NCBI GenBank assembly: GCA_033763995.1
Contig: JANRJL010000007.1
Coordinates: forward strand, 1-64,000
DNA from: GCA-2737725 sp033763995
Lineage (GTDB): Bacteria > Pseudomonadota > Alphaproteobacteria > Rhodospirillales > Rhodospirillaceae
DNA length: 64,000 nucleotides
Reading direction: 5' to 3'
The position numbers and the translations under genes were made by a program. The notes below the pieces were generated by a model, which was not told the DNA's origin, searched no databases, and was given only the letters and a program-made list of their open reading frames with translations. Numbering within the stretch: the first letter of the stretch is position 1; each line of letters opens with the position of its first letter. Below, in pieces: positions 9,176-16,881 of this stretch.

Positions 9176-9715
9176 ATGCGCACATTGATGGGGGCCTGCG
9201 CCATCGCCGCGGGCGTTTTCGGGTTGGCGGCATCGGCCAGCGGCCACGCCTTGATGATGCAAAAGGACGTGGCGGCCGGGGCCTGGCATTTGATGCAAAT
9301 CGGCATCCCCCACGGCTGCGGCGGTTCGCCGACCACGGCCATCCGCATCAAGGTGCCCGAAGGCATCGCGCTGGTCCGGCCTGAACGCAAGGCGGGCTGG
9401 AAGCTGAGCATGACCATGCGCAAGATCGACAAGCCCTTCACGTCGGAAGGCGTCACCTACACCGAAGGTGTCGACGAGATCATCTGGACCGGCGGCGACT
9501 TGGGCGACCTGGAGTTCGACCGCTTCAACGCGCTCATCAAGTTCCCCAACGATCCCGGCAAGACGCTGTATTTCAAGACCATCCAGCAATGCGTCAACGG
9601 CGAGAACCGCTGGATCGAGATTCCGGAGGGCGGCAAGAAGTGGGGCGAGTATCAGCACCCCGCGCCGTTCGTGGTGCTCTACGACCCCAAGGCCCAAGAC
9701 GCGAAGGCGCCCTAG
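9176..9715 (+). CDS. YcnI-like DUF1775 protein, predicted periplasmic copper-binding
   Basis: A 179-residue secreted protein with a clear signal peptide (MRTLMGACAIAAGVFGLAAS) followed by the DUF1775/YcnI domain (HALMMQKDVAAGAWHLMQIG; PHGCGGSPT; ending near residue 170). In studied YcnI proteins the mature protein starts with a His that ligates Cu(II) together with a conserved Trp. Here the sequence reads ASASG-HALM, so cleavage before His would give the same N-terminus, and Trp residues follow. ATG 9176 has a strong GGGAGGA ribosome site. The upstream open frame belongs to a shadow of the PepSY gene. No C-terminal TM anchor is seen. Confidence 0.85.
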   Translation: MRTLMGACAIAAGVFGLAASASGHALMMQKDVAAGAWHLMQIGIPHGCGGSPTTAIRIKVPEGIALVRPERKAGWKLSMTMRKIDKPFTSEGVTYTEGVDEIIWTGGDLGDLEFDRFNALIKFPNDPGKTLYFKTIQQCVNGENRWIEIPEGGKKWGEYQHPAPFVVLYDPKAQDAKAP

Positions 9716-9826
9716 ACCTTGGCATCTGGCATTGATCGCGGGGCGGCCAGGCCGCCCCGCGCTGTTTTCCGCAGCGGCGCGATCCGTTAGCGTGGCGAAC
9801 CGGAGTCTTGGGGGAGTACCTGATCC

Positions 9827-10759
9827 ATGCGACCGCATGTCGAGTTGATTCAGCAAGCTGACTTGTTATGGCACCCGGCCGAATTGCCATACGGCGACGG
9901 CAAGGTGCGCCAGCGCAATCTTTCCTATTGCGAGGAATACGGCGCGGCCACCACCAAGATGTTCTTCGACAGCCCCTGGGTGCGCCCGGCCGGATACCAC
10001 TCCGCCGACACGGAGTGGTTCATTCTCAAGGGCATGGTGCGCGTCGGCGACCGCGTTTTGACCGATGGCTCTTACTGGCGCGCACCGGCGGGGATGTGGG
10101 TGCCGCAAATCTCGGTGAAAGAGGGCGCGGAGATTCTGATTTTCCGCGAGTACGGCGATTGGGGCTTCACCCGCGCCGACAAGCCGCGCGAGATGTTCAT
10201 CTCCAAGGGCGGCAACACGGCCTCAAAAGACCCCGGCACCTTCGACATCGTCGAAACCGCCAAGATGGAGTGGCATGAGAAGTCCGAGGAAGACTTCGCC
10301 ATGACCCACGGCACCGAAGGCTGGCCGCAGGGCAATCTGCGCCACAAGTGGCTGTTCCGCGACCCGGCGCCGGAGGGCGACCCCACCAAGGGCTTCGGCT
10401 CATTGCTGTGCTGGGCGCCGCCCGGCTGGTCCGACACGCGCCTGATGCACCACCCGGTGTTCGAGGAGGCCTACACGCTCGACGGCACCATGGAATACAA
10501 CTTCGGCGACCTGAAGGAAGGCACCTACTTCTTCCGCCCCGCGCGGGTGAAGCATGGCCACTTCAAGGCCGGCGAGGAAAAGGGCACGGTGTTCCTGATC
10601 CGCGTCGACGGGCAGTTGATCAACTGGGCGACCGAGCACTCCCATGTTGAAGTCACCGCCAAGGCGATCAACTACGACCCCAAGACCGAGGGCCCCGTCA
10701 TCGCGGGGCTGCCGGTGCGCAGCCGCTCCACGGGCCATTGGGACCACGACGGCTGGTGA
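9827..10759 (+). CDS. Bicupin protein of unknown function
   Basis: A 310-residue soluble protein with two cupin-like halves. The first runs over about residues 25-115 (TEWFILKGMVRVGDRVLTDGSYWRAPAG has cupin motif spacing). The second covers about 195-285 (HHPVFEEAYTLDGTMEYNFGDLKEGTYFFRPARVKHG), with His/Glu residues suited to metal binding. It resembles the ChrR-like or DUF4437 cupins that act as dioxygenase-type or sensor folds, but I cannot assign a reaction. It stands alone between the ycnI-like gene and a flavodoxin gene. Confidence 0.7.
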   Translation: MRPHVELIQQADLLWHPAELPYGDGKVRQRNLSYCEEYGAATTKMFFDSPWVRPAGYHSADTEWFILKGMVRVGDRVLTDGSYWRAPAGMWVPQISVKEGAEILIFREYGDWGFTRADKPREMFISKGGNTASKDPGTFDIVETAKMEWHEKSEEDFAMTHGTEGWPQGNLRHKWLFRDPAPEGDPTKGFGSLLCWAPPGWSDTRLMHHPVFEEAYTLDGTMEYNFGDLKEGTYFFRPARVKHGHFKAGEEKGTVFLIRVDGQLINWATEHSHVEVTAKAINYDPKTEGPVIAGLPVRSRSTGHWDHDGW

Positions 10760-10845
10760 ACATGGGTTCAGCCGCGGTTTGACGCCGGTCAGGGTTTCGC
10801 CGCCACAGCCGGGCTAGGTTTCCTCGACGCTTGAAGGAGGCTGCC

Positions 10846-11367
10846 ATGCCCACGCCCCGAATCCTGATCGTGTATTTCTCGGAAACCGGCCATACGCGCG
10901 CGGCCGCGAAGACCTTGGCCGGACTGCTGGATGCGGACTTGGAATCCATCGAAACCGCGCACTTGGGCCATGGTTTTTGGGCCTGGTTGATGCGCGGCTT
11001 CGCCGCCCTGCGCGGCGCCATGCCGACCATCGTCGAGCCGCGCCACGCGGCGGCGGACTACGACATGGTGGTCTTGGCGACGCCGGTGTGGGCGGGCCAC
11101 ATCTCGTCGCCGATGCGGACCTATGCCCACAGCCAGCATGCGGCATTCAAGACCGTCGCGCATCTGTTGACGCTGGGCGGCAGCGGCGCGGCCAACGCCT
11201 TCGTCGATCTGCAGCATGAGTGTGAAAAAGCGCCCCTGGCGCGCTGCGCCATCACCGACCGCGACCGCAAGGCCGGCAAGGAAGCCGAAATGCTCGCCGC
11301 TTTCGCGGGAAAAATCCGCGAGATGGTGGAAAACGGCGGCGAGGAGAAAGTTCAGTTGGCCGCTTAA
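10846..11367 (+). CDS. Flavodoxin-family protein
   Basis: A 173-residue flavodoxin fold. The FMN phosphate-binding loop is YFSETGHTRAAAKTLA at the N-terminus and a second FMN loop is LATPVWAGHISSPMRTY (residues about 80-96). ATG 10846 follows a GGAGG site and is preferred to the ATG 15 nt upstream. Such proteins act as small FMN-dependent reductases or electron carriers. The partner is not evident, and it converges on ccrM with a 3-nt gap between stops. Confidence 0.82.
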   Translation: MPTPRILIVYFSETGHTRAAAKTLAGLLDADLESIETAHLGHGFWAWLMRGFAALRGAMPTIVEPRHAAADYDMVVLATPVWAGHISSPMRTYAHSQHAAFKTVAHLLTLGGSGAANAFVDLQHECEKAPLARCAITDRDRKAGKEAEMLAAFAGKIREMVENGGEEKVQLAA

Positions 11368-11370
11368 AGC

Positions 11371-12504
11371 TTACTGCAGGCTCTCGCCCAACTCCGCGCG
11401 CACCTTCTGGCGCAGCACGTCGATGGCCACGAGGCCCGCGCCGATTTTCACGTGCCAGAAGGTCCAGCCGTTGCAGGCGGGCGCCCCCATGACGGCGGCC
11501 CCCACTTGATGGATGGACCCGCGATGATCGCCCAGGTGATTGCTGGCGATGACCGAGCCGTCGGCGCGCACCTTGGCCGTGTGCCGCCCTGACGGGTCGC
11601 ACAACATGGTGCCGGGGCTTAGCAGGCCGCGCTCCACCACCGTGCCGAAGGGAATGCGCGGCTCGCTGCGCTTGGAGGGCGTGAGCAGCAGTTTTTCGTC
11701 CGAAACGGGTTTGGCCTTGGCCAGGCGGCGCTTGGCGGCGGCGATGTAGCCGTCGTCGCGTTCGATGCCGATGTAGCGGCGGCCGAGGGTCTTGGCGACG
11801 GCGCCGGTGGTGCCGGTGCCGAAGAACGGATCGAGCACCACGTCGCCGGGGTTGCTGGCCGACATGATCACCCGGTAGAGCAACGATTCGGGCTTTTGCG
11901 TCGGATGCAGCTTGTCGCCGCCGGTGTTCTTGAGGCGCTCCTCGCCGGTGCACAGCGGCAGCGTCCAATCGCTGCGCATTTGCAGACCGTCGTTCAAGTT
12001 CTTCATGGCGTCGTAGTTGAAAGTGTAGCGCGCGTCCTTGTCCTTGGCGCACCAGATCATGGTCTCGTGAGCATTGGTGAAGCGCGTGCCGCGAAAATTC
12101 GGCATGGGATTCGACTTGCGCCACACCACATCGTTCAAGACCCAGTAACCCAGGTCCTGCAGCGCCGTGCCGACCCGGAAGATGTTGTGATAGGAGCCGA
12201 TCACCCACAGCGAGCCCGTGGGTTTCAAGATGCGCTTGGCGGCGGTGAGCCAGCCCCGCGTGAAGTCGTCGTAGGTCTTGAAGTCGGCGAAGCGGTCCCA
12301 CTCATCGTCGACGCCGTCGACGCGAGAGTTGTCGGGTCGGTGCAGCTCGCCGCCGAGCTGAAGGTTGTAGGGCGGATCCGCGAAGATCAGATCGACGCTG
12401 CCGTCCGGCAGCCCGTTCATGACCTCGACGCAGTCGCCTTGGAAAATGCGATCAACCGGAATGACCTCGGCCGCGGGTGCGGTCGGTTTGCGCTTGCCAG
12501 CCAT
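11371..12504 (-). CDS. ccrM: Cell-cycle DNA adenine methyltransferase CcrM (GANTC)
   Basis: A beta-class N6-adenine methyltransferase of 377 residues, close to the CcrM length. The catalytic DPPY is at residues 43-46 (LIFADPPYNLQLGG), the SAM-binding motif is DPFFGTGTTGAVAK, and a C-terminal RAMA-type extension (GTVVERGLLSPGTML onward) is typical of CcrM. CcrM methylates GANTC after the replication fork and couples methylation to the alphaproteobacterial cell cycle. I chose the Met at 12504 because the 57 residues upstream in the frame are unlike any CcrM and have non-coding character. It lies downstream of rnhB on the same strand, an order common in alphaproteobacteria. The 395-bp leader carries a dense GANTC cluster. 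Confidence 0.95.
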   Translation of the reverse strand: MAGKRKPTAPAAEVIPVDRIFQGDCVEVMNGLPDGSVDLIFADPPYNLQLGGELHRPDNSRVDGVDDEWDRFADFKTYDDFTRGWLTAAKRILKPTGSLWVIGSYHNIFRVGTALQDLGYWVLNDVVWRKSNPMPNFRGTRFTNAHETMIWCAKDKDARYTFNYDAMKNLNDGLQMRSDWTLPLCTGEERLKNTGGDKLHPTQKPESLLYRVIMSASNPGDVVLDPFFGTGTTGAVAKTLGRRYIGIERDDGYIAAAKRRLAKAKPVSDEKLLLTPSKRSEPRIPFGTVVERGLLSPGTMLCDPSGRHTAKVRADGSVIASNHLGDHRGSIHQVGAAVMGAPACNGWTFWHVKIGAGLVAIDVLRQKVRAELGESLQ

Positions 12505-12762
12505 CGTAAAAAACCCTCGCCCTCTAGTTATGCGCCGGCCGTTTTTTGGGCTTCGGGCCCCCGCCGGCGGCCCACCCGAGGAACACCCGTTTTCGGATGC
12601 TCTCGGCGTGGCCGACCGCGAAGGTGTGCGTCCCCGAAACTCGGAGCCGGTCGTATTGGTTGGCGCCCTCCCCACCCCACTTATTCTTCTTGGCGGAAGA
12701 ACCCCAACATCGTGACGCCCAGTTTTTTCGCGCCGACAGCTCAGGTCAGCGTGGGCGGCTAC

Positions 12763-12876
12763 GATTCAGATAATAGAATCAAAGATTTAGTGAGGGGTTA
12801 ACGGACTCGGGGCACACGTAACTCGAGACACAAGATGTTGAGTCCGCCGATTCCGGGGACTCAATCGGTGGGAGTC
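12763..12876 (-). promoter_or_regulatory. ccrM promoter region: seven GANTC sites and a CtrA-like box
   Basis: Seven GANTC sites start at 12763, 12776, 12804, 12840, 12849, 12858 and 12872, in 114 bp; a 4-base-specified site is expected about once per 256 bp. At 12787-12802 the sequence is TTAG-N7-TTAAC, one mismatch from the CtrA consensus TTAA-N7-TTAA(C). In Caulobacter, ccrM is activated by CtrA and its leader contains methylation-sensitive GANTC sites. The same logic is inferred here. Confidence 0.75.
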
Positions 12877-12899
12877 ACACGCGCGGCGCTGATTATTTT

Positions 12900-13538
12900 T
12901 TAGGGGCGCGCGACGTGAAACAGCATCGCGCGCACGGGGGCGAAGGTCCGCCGGTGATGCACCGTCACACCGAGCCGCTTGAGAGCGTCGTTGTGCTCCG
13001 GCGTGCCGTAGCCCATGTTGGTCTCCCAGCCATAACCGGGATGTTGGGCGGCTAGCTGCATCATTACTCGGTCGCGCGTGACCTTGGCTAAGATCGACGC
13101 GGCCGCGATGGAGAGCGACAGGGAATCGCCCTTGATGACGGTTTGCACTGCGCAATCCAGCGGCGGTGCGCGGTTGCCGTCGACCAGCGCGATGTCGACT
13201 TTTTGACTGAGCGCGGCCAGCGCGCGCGCCATGGCGAAATGCGTCGCTTGGAGAATGTTGACGGCGTCGATCTCGTGCACCTCGGCTAAGCCCACGGCGC
13301 CGTGAACGGCGCTTGAGGCTTGCAGCAATTCGAACAACTCCTCTCGCCGCGCTGGGGTCAGCGCCTTGGAATCATCCAGACCGTCGCGCAGTTCGCGCGG
13401 CAGAGATGATTCATCCAGAATCGCGGCACCGGCCACGACGGGTCCCGCCCAAGGTCCGCGCCCGGCCTCGTCGATCCCCGCAATCACCGCCTCAGGGTTT
13501 GCGGCCAGCAGCGCACGTTCAAGACGAAATGTCGGCAT
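12900..13538 (-). CDS. rnhB: Ribonuclease HII
   Basis: A 212-residue RNase HII that cleaves RNA in RNA-DNA hybrids, including single misincorporated ribonucleotides. The N-terminal active-site motif is IAGIDEAGRGPWAGPVVAGA (with the catalytic DE pair), followed by LDDSKALTPARRE, ALVDGNRAPP and the IAAASILAKVTRDRVM segment with its conserved Asp. Length and motif order are normal. It is upstream of ccrM on the same strand and diverges from a glycosyltransferase gene. Confidence 0.96.
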   Translation of the reverse strand: MPTFRLERALLAANPEAVIAGIDEAGRGPWAGPVVAGAAILDESSLPRELRDGLDDSKALTPARREELFELLQASSAVHGAVGLAEVHEIDAVNILQATHFAMARALAALSQKVDIALVDGNRAPPLDCAVQTVIKGDSLSLSIAAASILAKVTRDRVMMQLAAQHPGYGWETNMGYGTPEHNDALKRLGVTVHHRRTFAPVRAMLFHVARP

Positions 13539-13605
13539 GGCCTGAGTATGCCGAGACCGTGGATTTCAGACTAGCGCTGTTGTTGCGGTCCATTAGAGTC
13601 CGCCC

Positions 13606-14289
13606 ATGCCGCCTCAAACGACGATCATCGTTCCCGCGCTCAACTCGGCCGCCACACTGGGGGCTAGCTTGGCATCGGTGCGGGGTTTTCCCGGCTTACA
13701 TGAATTGATCGTGGTGGACGGCGGCTCGGTGGATGGAACCGTCGCCATCGCCGCCGCTCAAGGGGCCCGCGTGGTGCACGCGCCCGCCGGCCGAGGCGTG
13801 CAATTGGCCGCGGGAGCCGCGGTTGCGACGGGCGATTGGTTGTTGTTTCTGCATTCCGATACGTGCCTGACCGTTGACGGCATCGCCGAAGCCGAGGCCT
13901 TCATCTCCAATCCAGCCAACGGCGACGCGGCCGCTGCCTTTCGAATGACCCTCGATGATGAACGCCCGGCCGCGCGCTGGGTGGAATGGATCGCCGCGAC
14001 CCGCACGCGCATCCTCGCCCTGCCCTACGGCGACCAAGGACTGCTCATCAGTCGGCGCCTTTATGACACGGTCGGCGGCTTCCGACCCATCGCCATCATG
14101 GAAGATGTCGACATCGCGCGCCGCCTGGGCCGCAAGCGCATCCATCTGTTTCAAAGCGCCGTCGTGACCACGGCCGAGCGCTATCGCAAACATGGGTTCT
14201 GGTGGCGCCCGATCCGCAATCTCTCGTGCCTGACGCTGTGGTTCCTGGGCGTGTCGCCCGAGACCATCGCCAGGATTTACAACCGATGA
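13606..14289 (+). CDS. Family 2 glycosyltransferase (TIGR04283-like)
   Basis: A 227-residue GT-A fold enzyme with the N-terminal signature TIIVPALNSAATLGASLASV, the sugar-nucleotide segment LIVVDGGSVDGTVAIA and the metal-binding LFLHSDT (DXD-like region). It resembles the TIGR04283 proteins that often pair with a TIGR04282/DUF2064 enzyme, as happens here: the next gene overlaps its stop codon (ATGA). The substrate is unknown. Family members have been linked to arsenosugar and other secondary sugar products, but no arsenic genes are nearby. Confidence 0.85.
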   Translation: MPPQTTIIVPALNSAATLGASLASVRGFPGLHELIVVDGGSVDGTVAIAAAQGARVVHAPAGRGVQLAAGAAVATGDWLLFLHSDTCLTVDGIAEAEAFISNPANGDAAAAFRMTLDDERPAARWVEWIAATRTRILALPYGDQGLLISRRLYDTVGGFRPIAIMEDVDIARRLGRKRIHLFQSAVVTTAERYRKHGFWWRPIRNLSCLTLWFLGVSPETIARIYNR

Positions 14290-14870
14290 CGCGCCCGCTG
14301 CTGCTGGTCATGACCAAGCTGCCGCAGGTGGGCGCCGTCAAACGGCGGCTCACCAAGGACATCGGCGCGTTAGGGGCCTGGCGATTTTATCGCAACAACC
14401 TGACGGAGTTGCTGCGACGATTTGGCCGCAGCCCCTTCTGGTCAACCAAAGTGCTCCTCACACCCGCACGCGCGCGTTACCGCTGGCCGAAGCAAACCCC
14501 GACCATCGCGCAAGGCCATGGCGACTTGGGCGAACGGATGCTGACGGGTCTGCGTGCGGGCGCGAGAGGCCAGCCGGTCATCGTCATCGGCTGCGATATC
14601 CCCGGCATCGAGACTGAGCACTTGCGCAGCGCCTTCGCCGCCTTGCGTGCCAACGACGCCGTCTTTGGTCCGGCCATGGACGGCGGCTATTGGCTGGTGG
14701 GGCTTTCGGGGCGGCGGCGGCTGTGGCGGCCCTTCACACACGTACGCTGGTCAACCGCCCAAGCCTTGGTGGACACCTTGGCTAATCTGCGCAACCGCAA
14801 GGTCGGCCGCGCGGCCACGCTTCAAGACGTCGACGACCTCAAATCTTTCTTGGCCACAAGTGCTCCTTGA
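14286..14870 (+). CDS. TIGR04282/DUF2064 glycosyltransferase-like protein
   Basis: A 194-residue nucleotide-diphospho-sugar-transferase-fold protein. It opens with LLLVMTKLPQVGAVKRRLTK, has the metal/nucleotide segment VIVIGCDIPGIETEHL and the DUF2064 hallmark FGPAMDGGYWLVGL. ATG 14286 overlaps the stop of the GT2 gene, so the two are translationally coupled. Its 3' end overlaps the convergent moaB gene by 32 nt. The function is probably transfer to, or activation of, a small sugar; the product is unknown. Confidence 0.83.
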   Translation: MTRPLLLVMTKLPQVGAVKRRLTKDIGALGAWRFYRNNLTELLRRFGRSPFWSTKVLLTPARARYRWPKQTPTIAQGHGDLGERMLTGLRAGARGQPVIVIGCDIPGIETEHLRSAFAALRANDAVFGPAMDGGYWLVGLSGRRRLWRPFTHVRWSTAQALVDTLANLRNRKVGRAATLQDVDDLKSFLATSAP

Positions 14871-15387
14871 GGCGCGGCATCAGCTCGACGAAGTTGCAAG
14901 GCTTGTGCCGCACGTCGAGCTGATACTTCAAGATCTCGTCCCAACCGTCCTTCACCGCACCGTTGGAGCCGGGGAGCGCGAACAAATAGGTGCCGTTGGC
15001 GACGCCCGCCGTGGCGCGCGACTGCACCGTCGACGTGCCAATGCTTTTCAAGCTGATCCAGCGGAACAACTCGCCGAAGCCGGGGATTTCTTTCTCGCAC
15101 ACTAGCTTGAAGGCTTCGGGCGTCACGTCGCGCCCCGTGACGCCGGTGCCCCCGGTGGTGATGATGCAATCCACGCCCGGATCGGCGATCCATTGCTTGA
15201 GCTGGCCGACGATGGCCGGCACGTCGTCCTTCAAGAGGGCTCGCGCGGCCACCGCATGACCCAGGGCCGTGATGCGATCCACCAGGAGCTGGCCCGAGGT
15301 GTCGGTGTCCAGGGTGCGCGTGTCGGAGACGGTCAACACCGCGATGTTGATGGGCAGGAATTTCTTGGTTTCGTCGATGCCGGCCAT
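14839..15387 (-). CDS. moaB: Molybdenum cofactor biosynthesis protein B
   Basis: A 182-residue MoaB/Mog-fold protein that adenylylates molybdopterin or otherwise supports molybdenum cofactor synthesis. Motifs are NIAVLTVSDTRTLDTDTSGQ, CIITTGGTGVTGRDVTPEAF (the MPT-binding TGGTG), the GELFRWISL helix and LFALPGSNGAVKDGW. Length is normal. It converges on and overlaps the DUF2064 gene by 32 nt. No other moa genes are in the window. Confidence 0.94.
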   Translation of the reverse strand: MAGIDETKKFLPINIAVLTVSDTRTLDTDTSGQLLVDRITALGHAVAARALLKDDVPAIVGQLKQWIADPGVDCIITTGGTGVTGRDVTPEAFKLVCEKEIPGFGELFRWISLKSIGTSTVQSRATAGVANGTYLFALPGSNGAVKDGWDEILKYQLDVRHKPCNFVELMPRLKEHLWPRKI

Positions 15388-15454
15388 GGCGCGGTGCTCG
15401 TGGGGTCAATGTTGGGTTTAGCGCGTCTATTTATATGAGCGCGCGGCGTAGAAA

Positions 15455-16279
15455 TCAGGCGCTCGCTAGGCTGTCCAGTTTCTGTTTGAAGGTCAGCAGG
15501 TCGCGCCAGGCGAGCCGCTTTTGATTGGGCGAGCGCAAGAGGTAGGCCGGGTGGAAGGTCGCCATGGTCGGCACCGGACGCGAGAGGCCGGGGCTTTCAT
15601 ACTCGAACCACTTACCGCGCAGCTTGGTGATGCCTTGGGTGTTGGCGAGGATCGTGGACGCGGCCGGGCCGCCCACCAGCAACAGCAGCGCCGGGTCGAG
15701 CAACTCGATGTGGCGCTGCACGAAGGGCAGGCACAGGGCGATTTCTTCCGCCGTGGGCTTGCGATTGCCCGGCGGTCGCCAAAACACGACATTGGTGATG
15801 TAGGCATTACGCGCGCGGTCCAAATCGACGGACGCCAGCATGCGGTCCAGCAACTTGCCCGACACGCCGACGAACGGCAGCCCTTGGCGATCTTCGTCCT
15901 CGCCCGGCGCCTCGCCGATGACCATGACCTTGGCCTCGGGGTGACCGTCGGCGAACACGGTGCGGGTGGCGAAGCCCTTGAGCGCGCAGCCGTCGTAACT
16001 TTCCACCGCCGCTTTGAGTTCGGCTAGGGTTTTGCACGCTTGCGCGATATGCGTGGAGCTTTGCGTCACGCTGACACGGCCCACAATAGTTTGCGGTTGC
16101 GAAGCCACCGGCCTTGGCGGGGAGGCTTTGGACGCCACGATGGCCGGGGGCGCCGCGGCAGGTGACGCATACCGGTTGACCGGCGCATCGCCGATGGTCT
16201 CGTCGACGCCGGCATCGAGATGCCAACGCAGGAGCGCGGGAAGATCGCCGCTGGTGAGTTCAGGTGTCATTGGTTGCAA
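15455..16279 (-). CDS. Uracil-DNA glycosylase, family 4 type
   Basis: A 274-residue protein that removes uracil from DNA in base excision repair. After a Pro/Ala-rich N-terminal region (about residues 1-75), the UDG domain carries the catalytic segment IGEAPGEDEDRQGLPFVG, the DNA-binding VVFWRPPGNRKPTAEE and the C-terminal FHPAYLLRSPNQKR. Cys residues in DGCALKGF and EEIALCLPFV fit an iron-sulfur cluster as in family 4. The start is either 16279 or the Met three codons later at 16270. It lies downstream of a small membrane protein gene on the same strand. Confidence 0.92.
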   Translation of the reverse strand: MQPMTPELTSGDLPALLRWHLDAGVDETIGDAPVNRYASPAAAPPAIVASKASPPRPVASQPQTIVGRVSVTQSSTHIAQACKTLAELKAAVESYDGCALKGFATRTVFADGHPEAKVMVIGEAPGEDEDRQGLPFVGVSGKLLDRMLASVDLDRARNAYITNVVFWRPPGNRKPTAEEIALCLPFVQRHIELLDPALLLLVGGPAASTILANTQGITKLRGKWFEYESPGLSRPVPTMATFHPAYLLRSPNQKRLAWRDLLTFKQKLDSLASA

Positions 16280-16340
16280 TCTTGGAACGCCGCCAGGGTT
16301 TTCTCAAGCGCCGGCGTCGATGCAACGAGAAACAAGTCGT

Positions 16341-16667
16341 TTAAGCCTTGGCGGATTTCGCGGGCGCGTGACGGATGGGCTCGGGCGGCGTGTATTTGTA
16401 ATCCGCCAGGGCCTGCTCGGAGACCACGGCCTTGCGGTAAAACCACACCACGAACCACGCGACCACGGGAAGTGCTGCAAGCGTGGAGATATCCACCAGC
16501 AGGGCCAAATTGGTCTCGCCCCAGCGGGCCGGCACCAGGCCCAGGGCCTCGCCCATTTGCTCGACCAAGCGAAAAACGCCGAAGGTCGCCACGGCGGTCA
16601 GCACGCCCAGCGTGCTGGCGAACAGGGCGGCGGAAACGGCGGCGGCGAGTTTGGGCGACAGACGCAC
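16341..16667 (-). CDS. Small membrane protein, unknown
   Basis: A 108-residue protein with two predicted TM helices, about residues 8-33 (AAVSAALFASTLGVLTAVAT) and 53-76 (ALLVDISTLAALPVVAWFVVW), and a basic, proline-containing tail. No family was recognised. It lies just upstream of the UDG gene on the same strand and diverges from the ETF-QO gene. Confidence 0.6.
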   Translation of the reverse strand: MRLSPKLAAAVSAALFASTLGVLTAVATFGVFRLVEQMGEALGLVPARWGETNLALLVDISTLAALPVVAWFVVWFYRKAVVSEQALADYKYTPPEPIRHAPAKSAKA

Positions 16668-16881
16668 GGGTGGCCTCGGGGCTGGTCGGTGGAACGGGCT
16701 GGCTTATAGCGCCCCGCACGGCCGAAAACCAGCCCTCGCCGGCCCTCCTGACCCTTCCGAACACCCCGTCCATCGGGGCACCCCTTGGAGCGGCGGACAT
16801 GGGGCTGTATACCAGTCTAATCAAGGGCTTGGCCTCGCAATGGGCGCAAGCGCCACTCAAGCGGCGGTGGGGATTTGGACC

